Below are positions 34,945 to 43,597 of a DNA stretch of 64,000 nucleotides, in pieces. The notes beneath the pieces are model-generated. The model ran no database searches, was not told where the DNA came from, and saw nothing but the letters and a program-made list of their open reading frames with translations. The DNA is taken from assembly GCF_001270065.2 (NCBI RefSeq), contig NZ_LFYT02000023.1, positions 1 to 64,000 of the forward strand, read 5' to 3'. The position numbers and the translations under genes were made by a program. The first letter of the stretch is position 1; each line of letters opens with the position of its first letter. The DNA comes from Limnohabitans planktonicus II-D5 (GTDB lineage: Bacteria > Pseudomonadota > Gammaproteobacteria > Burkholderiales > Burkholderiaceae_C).

Positions 34945-35967
34945 TCATGCCCGCGCCAGCAAAGGCCGCAGCCAACGACGCCACCACACCACGCCACCCG
35001 GGCTTTGCCCACGCCAAGCCAGCAGCTCTTGCAAAGCCTGCTCGGGCAAACAGCGTTGACCAGACACCCGGCTCACATACACCGGGTACAACAACAATGC
35101 CGCAGCCACCAACTCATCGAGCGAAAGCCGACGGGTGCGGCGCGGATGAGGCTGCCGGTCAAGCGTCAGGCCCCAACCCGCATAAAAAGGCTGGCCGTAG
35201 CACACCACCTGGATGCCACGCAGCAAAGCTTCAAAACCTGTCAAAGACGTCATCACATGCACCTCGTCTTGCGGGTTCAGTGCATCCAGCATCTGTGACA
35301 TCGACGCCTGCAACACCACTTCGTTGCACCACAGCATGGCCTGCGCCTCTTGTGCCCCCGCTTGGCGCAGGCCGGCAACCACATCCGGATGCGGCTTGTA
35401 CACCACCCAGGCATCGGGCCGAGCCTGGCGCACCGCCTGCAACAACGCCATATTGGTTTTGATACCCAGCGTGCCCGTGGCAATCGACGCATCGGTCTCG
35501 ACCTGCCCCAGCACCAACACCAAGGGTTTGGGGGTATCCGGTCTTGACCAAGGTGCAGCGGACAGGTTGTACTTGCTCAGCCCAGAGGCCACCACCTGCC
35601 GCCTGAAATGCGCTGCCCGCTCCAGCAAGGCCGGACTGAAAACCACGCTTTGCAGCATGTCCTCCAAAGCGCTGGGCTGGCGTGCATCAAAGTAAATGCC
35701 CAAAGGATCAATCACCCACGACAACGGGCGGGTCAAATCAGCCCCCAAACCCACCGAACGCAAAAAGCCATCTTCCAGGCGCACCACCTTCACACCGGCC
35801 CCCAGCCCTGCTGGCCCAGCTGCTGCCCCCCACAGCAACAAGGTCGCCCCCTCAGGCACCTGTGCAGCATGGCGCACAAAGACAATGTCCGGACGCTGCG
35901 TGAATTGCCGCAACAAAGCCCGTTTGCGCCATGAAAAACCATGGGCGAAAATCGTGCCATGTGGCAT
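34945..35967 (-). CDS. kpsC: Single-module KpsC/LipA-type capsule Kdo transferase
   Basis: About 340 residues resembling one half of KpsC. KpsC adds alternating beta-Kdo residues to lyso-phosphatidylglycerol to build the capsule's lipid anchor. Visible motifs are FAHGFSWRKRALLRQF, VRLEDGFLRSVGLGADLTRPLSWVIDPLGIYFDA, VYKPHPDVV, and TSLTGFEALLRGIQVVCYGQPFYAGWGLT. E. coli KpsC is a two-module protein of ~675 residues, so this one is half-length; it may perform only one of the two linkages. The ATG at 35967 was chosen; the frame is open to a TTG at 36009. Confidence 0.83.
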   Translation of the reverse strand: MPHGTIFAHGFSWRKRALLRQFTQRPDIVFVRHAAQVPEGATLLLWGAAAGPAGLGAGVKVVRLEDGFLRSVGLGADLTRPLSWVIDPLGIYFDARQPSALEDMLQSVVFSPALLERAAHFRRQVVASGLSKYNLSAAPWSRPDTPKPLVLVLGQVETDASIATGTLGIKTNMALLQAVRQARPDAWVVYKPHPDVVAGLRQAGAQEAQAMLWCNEVVLQASMSQMLDALNPQDEVHVMTSLTGFEALLRGIQVVCYGQPFYAGWGLTLDRQPHPRRTRRLSLDELVAAALLLYPVYVSRVSGQRCLPEQALQELLAWRGQSPGGVVWWRRWLRPLLARA

Positions 35968-36030
35968 CACCGGGCCATGGGCCAAGTCGATATCGCGTGA
36001 ATCAAGCAATTGAAAAACTTATTTGAAAGA

Positions 36031-36096
36031 GCCCCGCCCTCGGGGCGATGGGTGGTGGTCTGCTAGGCTTTTCGCGACGAGGGCGTCGCTCCTACA
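36031..36096. repeat. REP-like element and GC-rich hairpin between kpsC and the GT4 gene
   Basis: A hairpin GCCCCG-CCCT-CGGGGC (36031-36046) is followed by a REP-like stem GCGACG-AGGG-CGTCGC (36074-36089) with the tail TCCTACA. The AGGG loop and TCCTACA tail match the element at 43570-43592. This family is the GTAGGAGC-headed REP type. Confidence 0.8.
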
Positions 36097-36111
36097 GGGG
36101 GATGCCCAACA

Positions 36112-37275
36112 TCATCCGTCCGAATCCATGACCAAAATGTCCAACAAACGTTGCACCTGCTCAAAGTGCTGATCCCATGTGGGCAACTGCAGGCTAGACA
36201 TGCGCTGCAACTGTGCTTGTCTGCGTGGGCTGTTGGCCAATGCATAAGCCTCAATGGCCTGCAGCCAACCCAAGCCGTCTAGGGGGCTCAGGTACTCGGG
36301 CACATCGCCTGCAATTTCACGAAACACTGGCAACGCGCTGGCCAGCACCGGCGTGCCAACTTGCAAAGCTTCGGACAAAGGCAAGCCATAGCCTTCGGTG
36401 AACGATGGAAACAGCAGCGCCTGCGCGTGTCGCACATAGCGCGACAACTCAGCATCCGGGCAATCAGGCACCTCGTGCACAAACCCGCGCAAGGCCTCAC
36501 AGCGCTCCAGCAGATCGACCACGTTTTCGCACTCCCAACCGCGCTGACCAATCACCACCAGATGGGGGGCATTTGGCCCCCAACGGGTCACCAACTCGCG
36601 CCACAGCGTCAACAGCAATACATGGTTTTTGCGGGGCTCAATCGTGCCCAGCACCACAAAATAAGGCCGTTCCAAAGGCCGTGTCGTGGCCTCAGCGCCA
36701 GGCAAAGCGGCTGGGGCCAACAGCGCCACAGTGGCAGGCGGCATGGGCAAACCCTGATGCCGTGAAAAGGCCATCAAGCTGTCCAGCGTGGCTTGCGAGT
36801 TGGCCAACACCCCTGCTCCGCATTGCAGCGCTAAGCTCATACGCTGCACATGAGCCGCCGTCTCGCCCGGGCGGCAATACTCAGGGTGCGTAATTGGGAT
36901 TAAGTCATGCACAAAAAACACGGGCTTCTGATGCGTTCTGTGCAGCCATGACGCCAAACCTGGGCGATCCCAATCTGAATGACCCAAATAAAAAGCCACC
37001 TTGCCTGTTGCATCTTGCGAAGGCCAAGGCGGCACACAGGCACGCGCAATCAAGCTCCCGAGTTGCCACGAAAAATCAGCGGGTGGGTTCTGCACCAAAG
37101 CGAATAAAGCCTGTGACTCGGCCTGCGGCACCAGCCGCCGCCAAGTGCCCTTTTGCAGCACCGCCTGCGCCTGGCTGCCCCAACGCGCCACATAAGCCAG
37201 AATCACCCGGTCCACCCCTGTGGGCAGACGACCTTGCCCGGCGCGGCCCAGTAGGCGACTGATGTCAATCAGCAC
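36112..37275 (-). CDS. GT4 glycosyltransferase
   Basis: A 387-residue GT-B glycosyltransferase of family 4. The conserved VLGTIEPRKNHVLLL, PDAELSRYVRHAQALLFPSFTEGYGLPLSEALQVGTPVLAS and FFVHDLIPITHPEYC segments are clear; EGYGLPLSE contains the nucleotide-sugar-binding acidic residue. It probably adds one capsule sugar in the cytoplasm. It lies 12 bases after the exporter gene and is separated from kpsC by a REP-like element. Confidence 0.9.
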   Translation of the reverse strand: MLIDISRLLGRAGQGRLPTGVDRVILAYVARWGSQAQAVLQKGTWRRLVPQAESQALFALVQNPPADFSWQLGSLIARACVPPWPSQDATGKVAFYLGHSDWDRPGLASWLHRTHQKPVFFVHDLIPITHPEYCRPGETAAHVQRMSLALQCGAGVLANSQATLDSLMAFSRHQGLPMPPATVALLAPAALPGAEATTRPLERPYFVVLGTIEPRKNHVLLLTLWRELVTRWGPNAPHLVVIGQRGWECENVVDLLERCEALRGFVHEVPDCPDAELSRYVRHAQALLFPSFTEGYGLPLSEALQVGTPVLASALPVFREIAGDVPEYLSPLDGLGWLQAIEAYALANSPRRQAQLQRMSSLQLPTWDQHFEQVQRLLDILVMDSDG

Positions 37276-37287
37276 TCGCTCGGCCCA

Positions 37288-38457
37288 TCAAGGATTGACC
37301 ACCGCCCGCAAGGTCAACACCGGCCCGGCCACCGAACCCACAATGTTCAGGAACTTCTGCAACTCGGCCGCTGGCGCATTGGACACGTACACCACATCTT
37401 TGTGGCGCATGGGAAAGTCTTGCGCAGCAAAAAAACTCGCGGGATCCTTCAAATCAAGCCGAAACACCACAGGCACCTTGCCTTGTGCCGTGCGGGGCGT
37501 ATCGGGCTTCACATCGGGCAAGAGCGCAGGGTCCTCAAACCTGAAAATAAAAATCCCTCGTGCATCGGCCCGCTGGTCTTGCAGCCCCCCGGCCCGGCCC
37601 AAGGCCTGCGCCAAGGAAATGCCCTGCACCTCAAAATCCAACTCGCGGTTGACGCCAGTAGCCCCTAACACCGTTAAATTAAAAGGCTGGTGAAACGCCG
37701 TCACCACATCGCCCGGCTGCAAAAACACGTTCTCTGCCGGGCTGGCAATCACCCGCTCCAGTGGCAAGCTGCGCACCTGCTCTCCCCGGGTGATCTGCAA
37801 ACTCATTTTGCCTACCGGCTGGCGCACGCCACCTGCAGCGGCCAATGCATCAAGCAACCTCTCGCCTTTGGCCGTTAGTGGCATGCGCACACTGTTGCTG
37901 ACCTCGCCTACCACCGTCACATTGCTGGTGGCGTTTTGCAGCATGCGCACCACCACCTGGGGCTGATTGGCCTTGCCCTTCAGGCGCTGGGCAATGGCGT
38001 TTTGCACATCGCTTGTTGACTGACCTGCCGCATTGATGGTGCCTGCAAAAGGCACGTCGATGGTGCCATCGGCTGCCACCATCTGCCCGGGCAACACACT
38101 TACCCTGGCCGTTGCCGCACCGCTGCGCAGGTCCATGGCCGAAGCGCCAAACAAGCTGGCCGGTGGGGCCTCCCAAATCGACACTTCCAGCACATCACCT
38201 GGGCCCAACACAAAGCTAGGCTGCTTGGCTTGGCCCCAATGCTGTGCAAACGATGGGGCAAGGCGTGCGTCACTGGCCAAACTCCGCGCCAGTGGCGCGG
38301 TCACCTCGAGCAGCTGAATCCCTGGAATTTGGGACTCTTGGGCATTCTTTTGAATGAGCTCCAAACTCGGGCCTGCTGAAGGCAATGAATCGGGGTATGT
38401 GCCGCAGCCGGCCAAAGGCAACAACAGCCACCCCACATAGCGGCGCAAGAATCTCAT
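37288..38457 (-). CDS. Outer-membrane polysaccharide export lipoprotein (Wza/CtrA-KpsD type)
   Basis: About 389 residues. A lipoprotein signal MRFLRRYVGWLLLPLAGC with lipobox LAGC is followed by the PES domain (FVLGPGDVLEVSIWE...VDVPFAG-like strand, Q-P-Q-V-V-V) and two SLBB-type domains (VTVVGEVSNSVRMPLTAKGERLLDALAAAGG; LTVLGATGVNRELDF). The C-terminal helical span LNIVGSVAGPVLTLRAVV may cross the outer membrane as in Wza. It receives the polymer from KpsMT and KpsE. The ATG at 38457 gives the best signal; 38508 is an in-frame alternative. Confidence 0.9.
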   Translation of the reverse strand: MRFLRRYVGWLLLPLAGCGTYPDSLPSAGPSLELIQKNAQESQIPGIQLLEVTAPLARSLASDARLAPSFAQHWGQAKQPSFVLGPGDVLEVSIWEAPPASLFGASAMDLRSGAATARVSVLPGQMVAADGTIDVPFAGTINAAGQSTSDVQNAIAQRLKGKANQPQVVVRMLQNATSNVTVVGEVSNSVRMPLTAKGERLLDALAAAGGVRQPVGKMSLQITRGEQVRSLPLERVIASPAENVFLQPGDVVTAFHQPFNLTVLGATGVNRELDFEVQGISLAQALGRAGGLQDQRADARGIFIFRFEDPALLPDVKPDTPRTAQGKVPVVFRLDLKDPASFFAAQDFPMRHKDVVYVSNAPAAELQKFLNIVGSVAGPVLTLRAVVNP

Positions 38458-38519
38458 GGGGTCATTTACATTCAGCGTTCGCAGGCAATTGGATTGAGAG
38501 AGATTCATCTGACGCTCTC

Positions 38520-39221
38520 TTAAACTTGGCGCAGAGCCAAATGCGTTGCACGCAAATGACGCTCCATCGGCAAGTCTGACTCCACCCCCAACACACTGCG
38601 GTGGTACCAGCCACCCCACGAACGGCGTTGGGCCTTGTTGTAACGCTGCAGCGCCTTGGCCAAACCGGGCAATGCATTGCCATGGGCCTTGCCCTCATCC
38701 GACGTAAACAGACCCTTCACAATGCTCATGCGCGACCAGCCATCGCGTAGACGTTTCAAATAATTGGCCCCGCCCTCTGCATCCACCGCCCTGCCCAACA
38801 AGCTCACATAAGCCGCCTTGATAAAGTCCACACCATCCAAACCAAGCAAGTCATTGACGTTCGTGACTTGCGGTGCCGGGCCATCCCAAGACACAACCGT
38901 AGGAGCAGGCCACCAAGTTGGCGAAGGCATCAGTTCGGTGCGGCTGCGCAGCGAGGGCATTGACACGACCACACTGCGCCGTATCTGCTGTCTGCGCGAT
39001 TCGTAACGCCGAGCTTCATCGCTGGAAGCCAACGCCTGGTAAGCCTCAAAACGGCTTACACCTTGGTGCAACTGCTGCACATAACCGTTCAGGCCCTCGA
39101 CATCAGCCCCTCTCCCCAGCAGGCGCAAGTACGCCTGCCGCACAAAAGCCTCATCATCGAGTGCCAACATACCGGGCTCCATGGCCTGCAATACATCCAT
39201 GGGTTGATTTATTTGATTCAT
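38520..39221 (-). CDS. DUF4214-domain protein
   Basis: A 233-residue protein with two DUF4214-like repeats: DEAFVRQAYLRLLGRGADVEGLNGYVQQL near the start, and VDFIKAAYVSLLGRAVDAEGGANYLKRLRDG after a Pro/Trp-rich linker. DUF4214 repeats are common in surface-associated and glycan-related proteins, often with no known catalytic role. No signal peptide is visible. It lies between the exporter and the WcbI-GSCFA gene. Confidence 0.85.
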   Translation of the reverse strand: MNQINQPMDVLQAMEPGMLALDDEAFVRQAYLRLLGRGADVEGLNGYVQQLHQGVSRFEAYQALASSDEARRYESRRQQIRRSVVVSMPSLRSRTELMPSPTWWPAPTVVSWDGPAPQVTNVNDLLGLDGVDFIKAAYVSLLGRAVDAEGGANYLKRLRDGWSRMSIVKGLFTSDEGKAHGNALPGLAKALQRYNKAQRRSWGGWYHRSVLGVESDLPMERHLRATHLALRQV

Positions 39222-39289
39222 ATCCCTGCATCCTTCCTATTTCAAATCGCCAAGGCCCTGCTAAGCCCTACCTTGGGCAAACACAGGCC

Positions 39290-41446
39290 TCAAGCCAGAT
39301 CGGCATCTAATCTCTGTTCATCGCAGATCACTGCACCCACAGACCGCGTCGCCATGTCCAGATCGGTTTGGTGCAGTCCAAAGGCTTGCACATCCTGCGT
39401 ATGGTGACTGTCGCCACCACCGCTGGCAAAGTGCTTCATGAACAAGCCCATCACATGGGCCACCCCCTCAGGGGTCACATTGCGCCAATCGGCCGCAAAG
39501 TACTTGCCCGCGTTGGGGGCCGCGGTGATCACCTCGTAAGAAGCAAAGTAAGCCACACACGCAAACTCATTCACAAGCTCTTGCGCCACCGTGCGCAACA
39601 CGGCCTTGCTATAGGCGGTAGAAGCCATCACACTGCGCTGCTCGTAAGTTGCCACCAGCGGCACGGGCGACACGGTCAGCACCACCCGCACCTTGGGGTT
39701 GACTGACTTGAGCAGCCACAAAAACGCACGCATGTCGGCCAGCACCTGCTCATGGCTGAAATTGACAAATGCAAACTCATCCATCGGAGCAAACCATGAC
39801 GCAACGCCAGGAGCCAACGGCAACACCACGCCATCGGCCGTCCGGTGCCAGGCCTCGGTCAGTCCCAGCGTGAACACCAACACATCACAGCCCTGAAACA
39901 TGTCGCTGGTGCAAGCCAACATCTGCTGGCGCGAAGCCAGCGCCTGGGCCTCGTCGTCAAAACCATCGGGCTCGATGTAGGGGCGCAAACCATCCACCCA
40001 GCGCCCATCTTCACGCGGCCACACCAAGCCTGGGGGACTGGGCGCTTCGCCCAAAGCCATTTCAAGCAACTGCCTGAGTTGACGGGCCGTGTACACATTG
40101 CCAAAGCGTGCTGAAAACACCCCAAACTGGCGAGCCTGCTGCGTTTCGGGCGGCAAATCATCCGCCCGCTCGGTCACCAGGTAATGAAAGCCATGCGCTA
40201 CCAAGGTGCGAGCGATGTGTTGCGCAAAACAACTGCCGGCCGTGGCTACTTTGTCCGCGGGCGAAATTCTGAAAGGTGCACCCAACACCGGGTCCAGATC
40301 GCAGGCGGCCACCTGCCCGACCGAGCGCCGCCAAAACTGGTGATCGGGCAAACCGTTGTAGGGGTTGCCTCTGGCCGGTGCGGAACGGCTGACAGGCTCG
40401 GGAACCCGAGCCAGCAAGGCTGGCAATTGCGCAAAAGCTTGTGCATCCAGGCGATCGCAGCGCAAATCGCCAGGGGCATACCGGGCATACAGCGCGTAGG
40501 AGGCGTCGATGAAAACATCAAGCCCTACGAAATGCGCAGGTTTAGCATGCAGGCGCAAGGAATGCCGTCCTTTGAACCCATAACCTCCCTCTGTACGCAA
40601 GCCCAGCGCCTGAGCCACGGCGGGGTACACCGGCCAGCATGGCGACAAGGCCAGCTCGTCCAACACCACATCCCGCGCCTCGGGTGCACCCTGCAGACCC
40701 AGCTGATGCAGGCAATGCAAGGCCACATCCGCCAACACATGGGGCTTGGGATGGTTGATGGTGTGCATCCAAACCCCTGACTCCTGCCATTGCGCCAGCC
40801 ATCGGTGCATGGGCATGCCGCACTGGCGGCCTTTATGAACAAGGTGGTCGATACCCACGGCCTGTAGCTCAAAATAGCCCAAATGCCTGAACACCTGCGC
40901 ATTGAACAGCTCGCGCGTGGCCTTCTTCGACAGCCCCTGCAAGAACCCCCAAAGCACCAGTGCCGAGTGGTACGCCCCAATCGGGCTGTCCACCGCCTTG
41001 CCCTGCACATGAACATAGGCACAGTCAGGGTGAAAGCCCAGAGTGTCGATGGTCGGCAGCGGACGCACCCTGGCCTGAAAGTGCTCAGGTTGCTTTTGCA
41101 ACCAGGCCGTCCAGCGCTCATTGGGATGAGCCCAAATGCGCCGCACGCCCGCCCAGTTAGCATCGTCAAAGCGGGACTTCTCAAGCAACGCAAAAAACTT
41201 CGGTGTCAGCTCCCAACAGATGGCTTCAACCTCTTTTTGCATGGCATTGCACAAAGACGCCAACATGCTGACTTGGCAATTGCCGACAAACACGATACGC
41301 GAGCCCCCAGCAATGCATGCCTGCGGTTCAACGAGTGACTGCAGCCCAAACGAAGACCGACCGGCAGTGAGCGCGCCGCCTAATCTTTCAACATCCAAGC
41401 TGCTGCGCCCCGAGCGGGCAAGCCACTGAGCCCAAAATGCTTTCAT
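39290..41446 (-). CDS. WcbI-GSCFA fusion, polysaccharide biosynthesis
   Basis: A 718-residue two-domain protein. The N-terminal part (about 50-330) has the WcbI start IVFVGNCQVSMLASL and resembles WcbI, an acetyl/acyltransferase-like capsule enzyme. The C-terminal part (about 400-690) is a GSCFA domain starting AGSCFAQHIARTL, with FTLGLTEAWH and LTVSPVPLVATY, an SGNH-hydrolase-like fold often found in polysaccharide loci. Two acyl-modifying domains in one chain are unusual. The ATG overlaps the preceding gene's stop (ATGA). Confidence 0.85.
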   Translation of the reverse strand: MKAFWAQWLARSGRSSLDVERLGGALTAGRSSFGLQSLVEPQACIAGGSRIVFVGNCQVSMLASLCNAMQKEVEAICWELTPKFFALLEKSRFDDANWAGVRRIWAHPNERWTAWLQKQPEHFQARVRPLPTIDTLGFHPDCAYVHVQGKAVDSPIGAYHSALVLWGFLQGLSKKATRELFNAQVFRHLGYFELQAVGIDHLVHKGRQCGMPMHRWLAQWQESGVWMHTINHPKPHVLADVALHCLHQLGLQGAPEARDVVLDELALSPCWPVYPAVAQALGLRTEGGYGFKGRHSLRLHAKPAHFVGLDVFIDASYALYARYAPGDLRCDRLDAQAFAQLPALLARVPEPVSRSAPARGNPYNGLPDHQFWRRSVGQVAACDLDPVLGAPFRISPADKVATAGSCFAQHIARTLVAHGFHYLVTERADDLPPETQQARQFGVFSARFGNVYTARQLRQLLEMALGEAPSPPGLVWPREDGRWVDGLRPYIEPDGFDDEAQALASRQQMLACTSDMFQGCDVLVFTLGLTEAWHRTADGVVLPLAPGVASWFAPMDEFAFVNFSHEQVLADMRAFLWLLKSVNPKVRVVLTVSPVPLVATYEQRSVMASTAYSKAVLRTVAQELVNEFACVAYFASYEVITAAPNAGKYFAADWRNVTPEGVAHVMGLFMKHFASGGGDSHHTQDVQAFGLHQTDLDMATRSVGAVICDEQRLDADLA

Positions 41447-42708
41447 AAAGTTTTCTGTCGAATGCTCTCGTCATACGGATTACCAACAACACTCAAAACT
41501 TCTTGAACCGAAGCGCGGATTCTCTCAACACGTCGATCAAAATTAAGGTCATCATTGCTGGTGTGATCCTCTCTCAGTATCTGCCGAATGACCTTTGCCC
41601 CCCCCGAGTTGATGATCTCATGGATGCCTTCAGTCAACACATACGGTTCGTATATCGGATTTTTAAGTATCGAGTGCAGTGATGTCTGATCATTGACGAC
41701 CATATCCCATCGCGGTGCATTTACATAGTCTTGTTCGTCGTATAAGGCGTGGTAATAGTCGGCCCACTGACTGATGATTTCCCGACCGACAGGATGGCCA
41801 AGGTTCAAAAAGAACACACCATTATTGATGTTCCAGTAATGCCCCGACTTTACATCTGCGCGAGCTGCAATCAACGCGAAATTTCGCTTTCGATCAAGCC
41901 ATCCTGCCAAATCAAAATCAAAAGAGGCGAAATAGGCATCGGCATCCAGATAGACAACCCAACCGCGAAAACCTGAACGCATCAGTTCACCAAACTTGTG
42001 TATGCGGTTAAAGCTCGCATGCCAAGGGTGCGCGCCTTTTTTGATTCCGATGAAGGTCTCGTAATCGCAATGCCAGCGGCGAACATACTCAAGTACTGTC
42101 TGCGAAGTCGCCTGAAGGATAGGGACATACCGCTCGTGATCGCAGGTCTGAAAGATCAGGAGCTTATGCTGTGTCTCGGCCAACTCTAACTTGGTAGAGC
42201 CAATCTCGGCATGCAAGTTCGGCTGATCCGTCATCAGGGCCCCATTGTCCAGTCGCTTGCGCAAGACCCTGAGAATACGGATAGCCGAGTAGCCCCCTAA
42301 AAACTCACCCGCTTCCGGACCTCGACCATTGACAAGCTGAAAAGCCAACTTATCCAATTCATCGGATAGTTTACGGCCGGTAAGAAATTCTTCTGAAGCA
42401 GCGATATCCGCCACAAGATTCCGAAAATTTTGGTGACGCATCTTGTCGGCAACGACCGACGCGCCCTCGGGCGAACGCAGCAACAGATTGCGATAACACC
42501 AATCCACGTCGTCTTGTGTCAAGCTCGGCTCGCTCGCCACCAGCTCCTGGAACTCAGCCGAGAAAACAATCTGCTTGACGACCGCCCGAAAACTTCGCAG
42601 CCGCACAGTTTCTTGGATAACCTTCGAGCTCTCCGGCTCTCGCCCGAGCAGGTGTCGATAACACCAGATGACATCATCTGTAGTGACTGTTCGTTCAAAT
42701 AAAAACAT
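41443..42708 (-). CDS. DUF4214-glycosyltransferase fusion
   Basis: A 421-residue protein. The N-terminus holds two DUF4214-like repeats, VTTDDVIWCYRHLLGREPES and LTQDDVDWCYRNLLLRSPEGA. The C-terminal ~250 residues look like a GT-A glycosyltransferase of the GMA12/MNN10-like type, with IFQTCDHERYVP, a DxD-like site in YLDADAYFASFD, and NNGVFFLNLG. The ATG at 42708 was chosen over 42786 because the upstream residues are basic and unlike the family. It is translationally coupled to the WcbI-GSCFA gene. Confidence 0.8.
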   Translation of the reverse strand: MFLFERTVTTDDVIWCYRHLLGREPESSKVIQETVRLRSFRAVVKQIVFSAEFQELVASEPSLTQDDVDWCYRNLLLRSPEGASVVADKMRHQNFRNLVADIAASEEFLTGRKLSDELDKLAFQLVNGRGPEAGEFLGGYSAIRILRVLRKRLDNGALMTDQPNLHAEIGSTKLELAETQHKLLIFQTCDHERYVPILQATSQTVLEYVRRWHCDYETFIGIKKGAHPWHASFNRIHKFGELMRSGFRGWVVYLDADAYFASFDFDLAGWLDRKRNFALIAARADVKSGHYWNINNGVFFLNLGHPVGREIISQWADYYHALYDEQDYVNAPRWDMVVNDQTSLHSILKNPIYEPYVLTEGIHEIINSGGAKVIRQILREDHTSNDDLNFDRRVERIRASVQEVLSVVGNPYDESIRQKTL

Positions 42709-42857
42709 ATTTTTTCTCAAGGCAGCATCAGACCCCGGCAGTTGCAAACAAAGGCGACTCACCGAGAATTTCCAGGCCCAGTTCAAAGCGCAGACAAACT
42801 ACTGCAAATATTTTCATCAGACGGTTTGTGACCCAGCCAAAGAGGCAAGCGCCAGAC

Positions 42858-43508
42858 TCAAAATCGATACCTCAAGCCGACGGTCAAAAAATTGGAGCCC
42901 ACATGAGGCGGCGCAATCAGGCCAAAGACACCACTTCGGTGATGAATCCGGGTTGCCAGGGTCAGCCTATCCACGTTGCGCAACTTCCACTCCAACTCGA
43001 ACAAAAGCAAAAGCTGCAACCGGTAACGTCGCTCCAAATCGTCCCTGGGGCCGTCTTCATAAGTCGGATTTCCTAACGCGTAGGACAGACCTGTGCCCGC
43101 CGCCAAGTTCACGCCCAAAGGCCCCATCTGAAGATCGGGTGTCCTGAGCAGATAGGCGGCCCCTAGCTCGGCGTTGTTCTGCAGCCCATGGTGCTTGAGC
43201 ATCAGCAACTCGAAGCCCTGAATGAGCTCGGCCATGGACGTGCCCTGGAGCCTGTCAACACTGCCCCCCAGCTTCGGGCCAGTCTTGGCCAGCCCGACCC
43301 CTACAAAATAGCTTTTGTCCCCGTCTAAGTTGTTGCTGAGGATCGCTTCAGGAATCTGACGCAGATTGTGGTCCACACCTTGGCCGCCATAGACCGTTAC
43401 AGCATCAAAAAGTCTGGCATCGCCCGGTTGGGCGGCCTTCACCGAAAAAATGGGCCCCAGCAACAATGCAACGAGCCACTGTGAGATATTTTTGAGCTTC
43501 ATGATCAT
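42858..43508 (-). CDS. Outer-membrane beta-barrel protein, PagL-like
   Basis: A 216-residue protein with a signal peptide (ending SVKAA) and short amphipathic strands ending in GLRYRF, the C-terminal aromatic typical of outer-membrane barrels. The RIHHRSGVFG segment resembles the catalytic His-x-Ser of PagL-type lipid A deacylases (acyloxyacyl-hydrolase family), and GSNFLTVGLRYRF fits their last strand. That match is partial. If right, it would trim lipid A in the outer membrane that carries the capsule. A REP element separates it from cysNC. Confidence 0.6.
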   Translation of the reverse strand: MIMKLKNISQWLVALLLGPIFSVKAAQPGDARLFDAVTVYGGQGVDHNLRQIPEAILSNNLDGDKSYFVGVGLAKTGPKLGGSVDRLQGTSMAELIQGFELLMLKHHGLQNNAELGAAYLLRTPDLQMGPLGVNLAAGTGLSYALGNPTYEDGPRDDLERRYRLQLLLLFELEWKLRNVDRLTLATRIHHRSGVFGLIAPPHVGSNFLTVGLRYRF

Positions 43509-43568
43509 TTTTTGTTACAGCAAGAGCTCAACGGTTGGAGATGGCACGCCATAGACGTAAGCGTAATT

Positions 43569-43596
43569 CGCCCACAGGGGTGGGCTCCTACAAAAA
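43569..43596. repeat. REP-like element upstream of the PagL-like gene
   Basis: Stem GCCCAC (43570-43575), loop AGGG, GTGGGC (43580-43585), then TCCTACA and a run of A. The loop and tail match the element at 36074-36096, though the stem differs, as expected for a REP family with compensatory changes. Confidence 0.8.
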
Positions 43597-43597
43597 A

